Positions 9,461 to 11,630 of a stretch of 11,630 bases of DNA are shown here, piece after piece. The translations under genes were made by a program, and so were the position numbers. The notes under the pieces were generated by a model. That model had not been told where the DNA came from. It did not search any database and worked only from the letters and a program-made list of their open reading frames with translations. The stretch's first letter is position 1. Each line of letters starts with the position of its first letter. Source of the DNA: an uncultured Clostridia bacterium (lineage in GTDB: Bacteria > Bacillota > Clostridia > Oscillospirales > CAG-272); assembly GCA_904502015.1 (NCBI GenBank), contig CAJGEA010000043.1:1-11630 (forward strand), given 5' to 3'.

Positions 9461-9516
9461 AGAAAAAAAGTCCCCGAATAGCACCTTCGATGCTGTTCGG
9501 AAATTTACGTTTTTTA
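9461..9516. terminator. Bidirectional-type terminator hairpin in a divergent intergenic region
   Basis: CCGAATAGCA (9474-9483) pairs with TGCTGTTCGG (9491-9500). On the plus strand a run of six T follows after nine bases. On the minus strand seven T follow after about four bases, although one stem pair is then a C-A mismatch. Neither flanking gene ends here, since both are transcribed away from it. The rest of 9300-9625 holds only the two divergent promoters and AT-rich DNA. Confidence 0.65.
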
Positions 9517-9550
9517 ATAATATTTTATCTTTGTTTTTAACAATATTCTA

Positions 9551-9579
9551 TTGACAATCTGACAAAATAGTGATATAAT
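9551..9579 (+). promoter_or_regulatory. Consensus promoter of the zinc-ribbon/TM2 gene pair
   Basis: TTGACA (9551-9556), a 17-bp spacer and TATAAT (9574-9579) form a perfect sigma-A consensus, the strongest-looking promoter in the window. No operator-like dyad overlaps it. Confidence 0.9.
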
Positions 9580-9625
9580 TATTTCGTCGAAAGATAAAAA
9601 AACCAAACGAAAAGAGGACTTTATT

Positions 9626-10018
9626 ATGTTTTGCAAAAATTGTGGCGAATCCATGAACGACAATCAAGCCATTTGCTTGAAGTGCGGTGTTGAAGCCGGA
9701 AAAGGAGATAATTTCTGTGCAAATTGCGGTAAGCCTGTAGCCGCAAACGCTGCCGTTTGCCTGTCTTGCGGTGTTGCAATCAAACAGCCTGAGGCTCAAC
9801 AGAAGGGATATCTCAATGGCAAAGACAAGACCACCGTTCTCCTCGTTTGCTTCTTCCTTGGTGGATTTGGAATCCACAACTTTATGATGGGAGAAACAAA
9901 GAAAGGTATTGTCAGACTTCTTACTTGTTGGTGTGGCATTGGCGGCATTCTTGCCTTGGTTGATTTTATCAAGCTCCTTCTTGACTCTTACAAGTGGAAT
10001 CCTAACGCTATAGTTTGA
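9626..10018 (+). CDS. Double zinc-ribbon TM2-domain membrane protein
   Basis: The 130-residue protein has two zinc-ribbon repeats with cysteine pairs C3/C6 with C17/C20 and C31/C34 with C45/C48, each CxxCG-like. A short linker leads to a TM2 domain (about 66-118). This holds FFLGGFGIHNFMMG followed by KKGIVRLLT and a second hydrophobic segment ending in the conserved Asp of LALVDF, so it forms two membrane helices with the zinc ribbons on the cytoplasmic side. The function of TM2 proteins in bacteria is not established. The start has AAGAGGA 7 bp upstream. The stop overlaps the next gene's TTG start. The DNA is visibly more AT-rich than the glycosidase and ABC regions. Confidence 0.9.
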   Translation: MFCKNCGESMNDNQAICLKCGVEAGKGDNFCANCGKPVAANAAVCLSCGVAIKQPEAQQKGYLNGKDKTTVLLVCFFLGGFGIHNFMMGETKKGIVRLLTCWCGIGGILALVDFIKLLLDSYKWNPNAIV

Positions 10019-10377
10019 TTTTATTGAAATTTTTTAGCAGGCTGAAGAGTAAAGCACCAATACTAATTGCTTTTCTGATCATATATATCCTGATGGCACT
10101 TCTCAATACGACTTGTGTCATACAGTTCTTTTTGAAGATACCTTGTCCCGGATGTGGTTTGACAAGAGCTTGGATAGCAGCGTTTCAGTTGGATTTTCAG
10201 ACAGCTCTTGGATACCATCCTCTGTTTTGGACTATTCCGATTGTATTTTACTATTTGTATTTCGATCTTGAACCGTTCAAGACTAAGGTTGCCAATTACG
10301 GCATACCCATTGTTATAATTGTCCTGTTTTTTCTTAACTGGGTATTTCGTCTTGTCACATTCTTCGGAAACATATAA
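10015..10377 (+). CDS. DUF2752 membrane protein
   Basis: The 120-residue protein has three hydrophobic segments (about 14-33, 68-84 and 93-115). It carries the family hallmark PCPGCGLTRAW (43-53), followed by LDFQTALGYHPLFW, typical of DUF2752. The family's role is unknown; the CPxCG pair suggests metal or redox chemistry, which is inference. The first in-frame start is TTG at 10015, sharing bases with the TGA of the TM2 gene, and no Shine-Dalgarno is visible, so translation probably depends on coupling. A start further in would remove the basic N-terminus and part of the first helix. DUF2752 proteins often lie beside or are fused to TM2 proteins, which supports the pairing. Confidence 0.82.
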   Translation: MILLKFFSRLKSKAPILIAFLIIYILMALLNTTCVIQFFLKIPCPGCGLTRAWIAAFQLDFQTALGYHPLFWTIPIVFYYLYFDLEPFKTKVANYGIPIVIIVLFFLNWVFRLVTFFGNI

Positions 10378-10477
10378 TCTAAAAAGCACATACATTTTAT
10401 TCGCCGCCTTTCCCTGCTCAAAACATTACTATAAAAGCATATTTCAAACAACTGCGTTGCCAATCTGTGATTAACAG

Positions 10478-10519
10478 AATCCGCCACCTCTGTCTTTGCG
10501 AAGCAGAGGATGGCGGATT
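10478..10519 (+). terminator. Long hairpin after the DUF2752 gene, probable terminator
   Basis: AATCCGCCA pairs with TGGCGGATT, continuing inward as CCTCTG/CAGAGG with a small bulge and then CTT/AAG around TGCG. The T tract after it (TTATCTGTTTAT) is broken. It lies about 100 bp past the stop; the DNA between 10378 and 10477 shows no gene. Confidence 0.6.
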
Positions 10520-10531
10520 TATCTGTTTATA

Positions 10532-10553
10532 CATGAATACATACGTATTCATG
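10532..10553. repeat. Perfect inverted repeat with 9-bp arms
   Basis: CATGAATAC (10532-10540) and GTATTCATG (10545-10553) flank the spacer ATAC. The site lies just outside the tRNA-derived attachment site with no promoter visible. It could be a recombinase or regulator dyad, or just a hairpin. About 75 bp of unexplained DNA separates it from the terminator at 10630. Confidence 0.6.
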
Positions 10554-10629
10554 CGAAAAAACGCCCTCAAAACCACCGAAATGAGCGGTAAAAGGGCAAA
10601 AATAGGGCATTTTCCGTATAGAAAGCAAA

Positions 10630-10662
10630 ATTCCATAGCCGAAATTGTATCGACTATGGAAT
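10630..10662 (-). terminator. Terminator associated with the tRNA-Met 3' half
   Basis: On the minus strand ATTCCATAGTCGA pairs with TCGGCTATGGAAT over 13 bp with one G-T, followed by TTTGCTTT. It begins 6 bp after the tRNA CCA end, where a tRNA gene's terminator is expected. On the plus strand the stem has one C-A mismatch but is followed by CTTTTTT, so it may also stop transcription rightward. Confidence 0.7.
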
Positions 10663-10668
10663 CTTTTT

Positions 10669-10714
10669 TGGTTGCGGGGGAGGGACTTGAACCTCTCGAC
10701 CTCCGGGTTATGAG
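10669..10714 (-). other. 3' half of a tRNA-Met(CAT)-like gene, probable integration attachment site
   Basis: Read on the minus strand, the segment begins with the anticodon loop CTCATAA. It continues through CCCGG (anticodon stem), AGGTC (variable loop) and a T-arm with GGTTCAAGTCC to CCCCGCA-A-CCA. The 5' half is absent: upstream bases do not pair with CCCGG and contain no D-arm. The T-stem carries one extra base, a bulged A (GAGAGG against CCCTC), so this is not a working tRNA. Tyrosine integrases commonly recombine in the anticodon or 3' region of tRNA genes and leave such a displaced half at the far end of the element. The polarity implies that the element lies to the right (from about 10715) and that the restored tRNA is at its other end. 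Confidence 0.8.
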
Positions 10715-10819
10715 GGGTCAATTCTAAAATATACGTTCCTAAACCTGCCTCTTGCAAGCTGTTTAGATACTACTTTTTTATGCCCTTCCCTATTGCCTTG
10801 AATCCTGCTCAATTAGAAT

Positions 10820-10839
10820 GGGGTCAAATTGGGGTCAAA
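10820..10839 (+). repeat. GGGGTCAAA direct repeats, 11-bp phased
   Basis: GGGGTCAAA occurs at 10820-10828 and 10831-10839, one helical turn apart, and GGGGTCAA occurs at the tRNA breakpoint (10714-10721). Near a tRNA attachment site these suit arm-type integrase or excisionase binding sites. No integrase gene is visible in 10715-11079. Confidence 0.6.
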
Positions 10840-10856
10840 GTATTATTATAAAGTTA

Positions 10857-10972
10857 GATGATTTATAAAAGAAAAAAATCATCATACAAACTCACATAAA
10901 AACACATGTAATCATTAAAAACACAACGAACACAAAAGTAATCAAAGGGCCCCGGGAAGAAGTTTTCTTCCC
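10857..10972. repeat. Two inverted repeats in the non-coding leader of the mobile element
   Basis: GATGATTT (10857-10864) pairs with AAATCATC (10876-10883). GGGAAGAA (10954-10961) pairs with TTCTTCCC (10965-10972) around a 3-nt loop, next to a GGGCCCC block. The region between 10840 and 11079 is very AT-rich apart from this GC patch and has no open frame I would call a gene. It could hold a terminator or part of a transfer origin, which is inference. Confidence 0.45.
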
Positions 10973-11023
10973 CTTGCGTCAATAAGAAAATATAGATATA
11001 TAGTAATTAAGTTATAGGCTATA

Positions 11024-11050
11024 TAGATATCTAATATATACGACTATAAT
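11024..11050 (+). promoter_or_regulatory. Possible promoter of the relaxase gene with overlapping dyad
   Basis: TATAAT at 11045-11050 is a good -10 box, 30 bp upstream of the start. There is no TTGACA-like -35. That position is covered by the perfect 10-bp palindrome TAGATATCTA (11024-11033), which may be a regulator site. The surrounding tatagatat motifs repeat but are simple AT-rich DNA. Confidence 0.4.
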
Positions 11051-11079
11051 ACAAAAATAATATATAAAGGAACTACCAT

Positions 11080-11511
11080 ATGGCAATCATAAAAACAGCA
11101 AATACTAAGGGCAAATATTATGAGTCGCATGCCAAAGAGGATGTCATACGATATATTCTGAATCTTTTTAAGGCCAGAACTTATTGCGGTGCTTACGGGG
11201 TGGACACAAACAATCCTGCCCAAAGCATGGAAATGATATCTGCACAATTTGGAAAGAGTCACGGCGTCCAACTGCGCCACTTCATCGTATCGTTCTATCC
11301 CGACGAAGTAAATTCTCCGATGACTGCAAATGAGATAGCACAGCAATTTGTCGCGTTTTTCGCAAACGAGTATCAGGTTGTGTATGCGATCCACGAAGAC
11401 AAACCGCATCTGCACATACACATCGTGATCAATTCCGTCAGCTATGTCGATGGCCATAGATATTACGGAACACGAGCGGAATTTAAAAGTGAATACGTCG
11501 CGCCATCCTGA
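11080..11511 (+). CDS. MobA/MobL-type relaxase, truncated N-terminal fragment (probable pseudogene)
   Basis: The 143-residue product is the start of a relaxase/mobilization nuclease that nicks the transfer origin of mobilizable elements. It shows the N-terminal fold IKTANTKGKYYES, a likely catalytic Tyr around 13-14, RHFIVSFYP (66-74) and the HUH metal site H105-E-D, H110, H112 and H114 with Asn118. Full-length members have several hundred residues. This one stops soon after YYGTRAEFK, where the family sequence would continue. The last few codons (SEYVAPS) are encoded by the repeat DNA of an apparent insertion sequence, and the stop comes from its second repeat. The start has AAAGGAA 7 bp upstream. 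Nicking may be lost because the helicase-like or accessory C-terminus is gone. Confidence 0.85.
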   Translation: MAIIKTANTKGKYYESHAKEDVIRYILNLFKARTYCGAYGVDTNNPAQSMEMISAQFGKSHGVQLRHFIVSFYPDEVNSPMTANEIAQQFVAFFANEYQVVYAIHEDKPHLHIHIVINSVSYVDGHRYYGTRAEFKSEYVAPS

Positions 11512-11630
11512 ACACCGAGGCCGCGCAAGTTGGACACCCCCGTCGCAACAAGCTGAACACCCTCGTCGCGCAGGTTGAACAGTCACAGATTTTGCGGTAA
11601 AATATGGATACACGCCAAAGCGTGAATCCA
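11490..11630. mobile_element. End of an insertion sequence with multiple terminal repeats (partial)
   Basis: From 11490 there are tandem, imperfect units beginning TGAATAC, TGAACACC (11509), TGGACACC (11531), TGAACACC (11554) and TGAACA (11576), with 19-, 22-, 23- and 22-bp spacing. The units share CGTCGC/CCGCGC-type cores and GCAAGT/GCAGGT tails. The relaxase homology stops exactly at the first unit. Repeated 20-odd-bp transposase sites at a terminus are known from IS21-family elements, so an IS21-like element is my best guess. No transposase is inside the window to prove it. Confidence 0.55.
11605..11630 (+). repeat. Hairpin inside the insertion-sequence end
   Basis: TGGAT and CACGC (11605-11615) pair with GCGTG and ATCCA (11620-11630) around CAAA with one A-A mismatch. 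It reaches the right edge of the window. It could block the transposase ribosome site in read-through transcripts, as in several insertion sequences; this is inference. Confidence 0.5.

Noticed and set aside
9548..9877. 109-codon open frame on the minus strand
   Set aside because: It overlaps the zinc-ribbon gene and its promoter and looks unlike any protein family.
10467..10727. 86-codon open frame on the plus strand
   Set aside because: It runs through a hairpin, an inverted repeat, a terminator and the tRNA half, so it cannot be a real coding region.
10669..10800. Intact tRNA gene
   Set aside because: No acceptor 5' strand, D-arm or 5' anticodon stem is found above 10714, and the T-stem has an extra base.
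10810..10842. Remnant of an integrase C-terminus on the minus strand (reads DPNLTPF before a stop)
   Set aside because: Two stop codons lie directly upstream in that frame and no further similarity is seen. The short peptide only reflects the GGGGTCAA repeats.
11490..11580. CRISPR array
   Set aside because: The units are imperfect and abut each other without unique spacers; they suit transposase-binding repeats.

Overview
The window looks like a chromosomal segment of a gut-type Clostridia (Bacillota) anaerobe. This is inferred from strong AGGAGG-type ribosome binding sites, consensus sigma-A promoters, lipoproteins with acidic Thr/Glu linkers, an SdpI-type immunity protein, a ferredoxin-like aldo/keto reductase and a tRNA-Met-type attachment site. 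No taxonomic marker gene is present, so a finer placement is not supported.

Layout. (1) 1-2740, minus strand: two tandem paralogous secreted lipoproteins. Only the first 36 codons of the downstream copy fall inside the window. The complete copy (787 aa) has a lipobox, a Thr-Glu repeat linker encoded by a hexanucleotide microsatellite, FG-GAP/VCBS-like calcium-binding repeats and a glycosidase-like beta-propeller C-terminus. Their promoters and leaders are duplicated too. (2) 2829-5990, plus strand: a compact four-gene operon of an ArsR/SdpR-type repressor, an SdpI-type membrane protein with an extra C-terminal domain, an ABC ATPase and an ABC-2 permease. It starts from a TTGACA-17-TACAAT promoter directly followed by a perfect inverted repeat (the likely operator) and ends in a strong terminator. 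It resembles an autoregulated peptide-toxin immunity/export module. (3) 6027-9380, minus strand: a cytoplasmic GH63/MGH1-like glycosidase, then an SGNH hydrolase fused in frame to a 4Fe-4S aldo/keto reductase. Each has its own promoter. The reductase part keeps its own Shine-Dalgarno and start codon inside the fusion ORF. (4) 9551-10377, plus strand: a visibly AT-richer pair encoding a double zinc-ribbon/TM2 membrane protein and a DUF2752 membrane protein, driven by a perfect-consensus promoter.

(5) 10478-11630 is the edge of a mobile element. A hairpin closes the DUF2752 unit. A 46-bp 3' half of a tRNA-Met(CAT)-like gene follows (minus strand, from anticodon loop to CCA) with its own terminator. 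It stops abruptly at the anticodon, as expected for the displaced half of a tRNA used as an integration site. To its right lie GGGGTCAA direct repeats, an AT-rich leader and a MobA/MobL-type relaxase carrying the HUH motif but cut off after about 137 residues. The cut coincides with a series of about 22-bp TGAACACC-type repeats that look like the end of an insertion sequence whose transposase lies beyond the window.

The most interesting points are the SdpR-SdpI-ABC operon with its operator, the SGNH-reductase fusion with a retained internal start, and the nested mobile-element edge (tRNA half, relaxase, insertion sequence).
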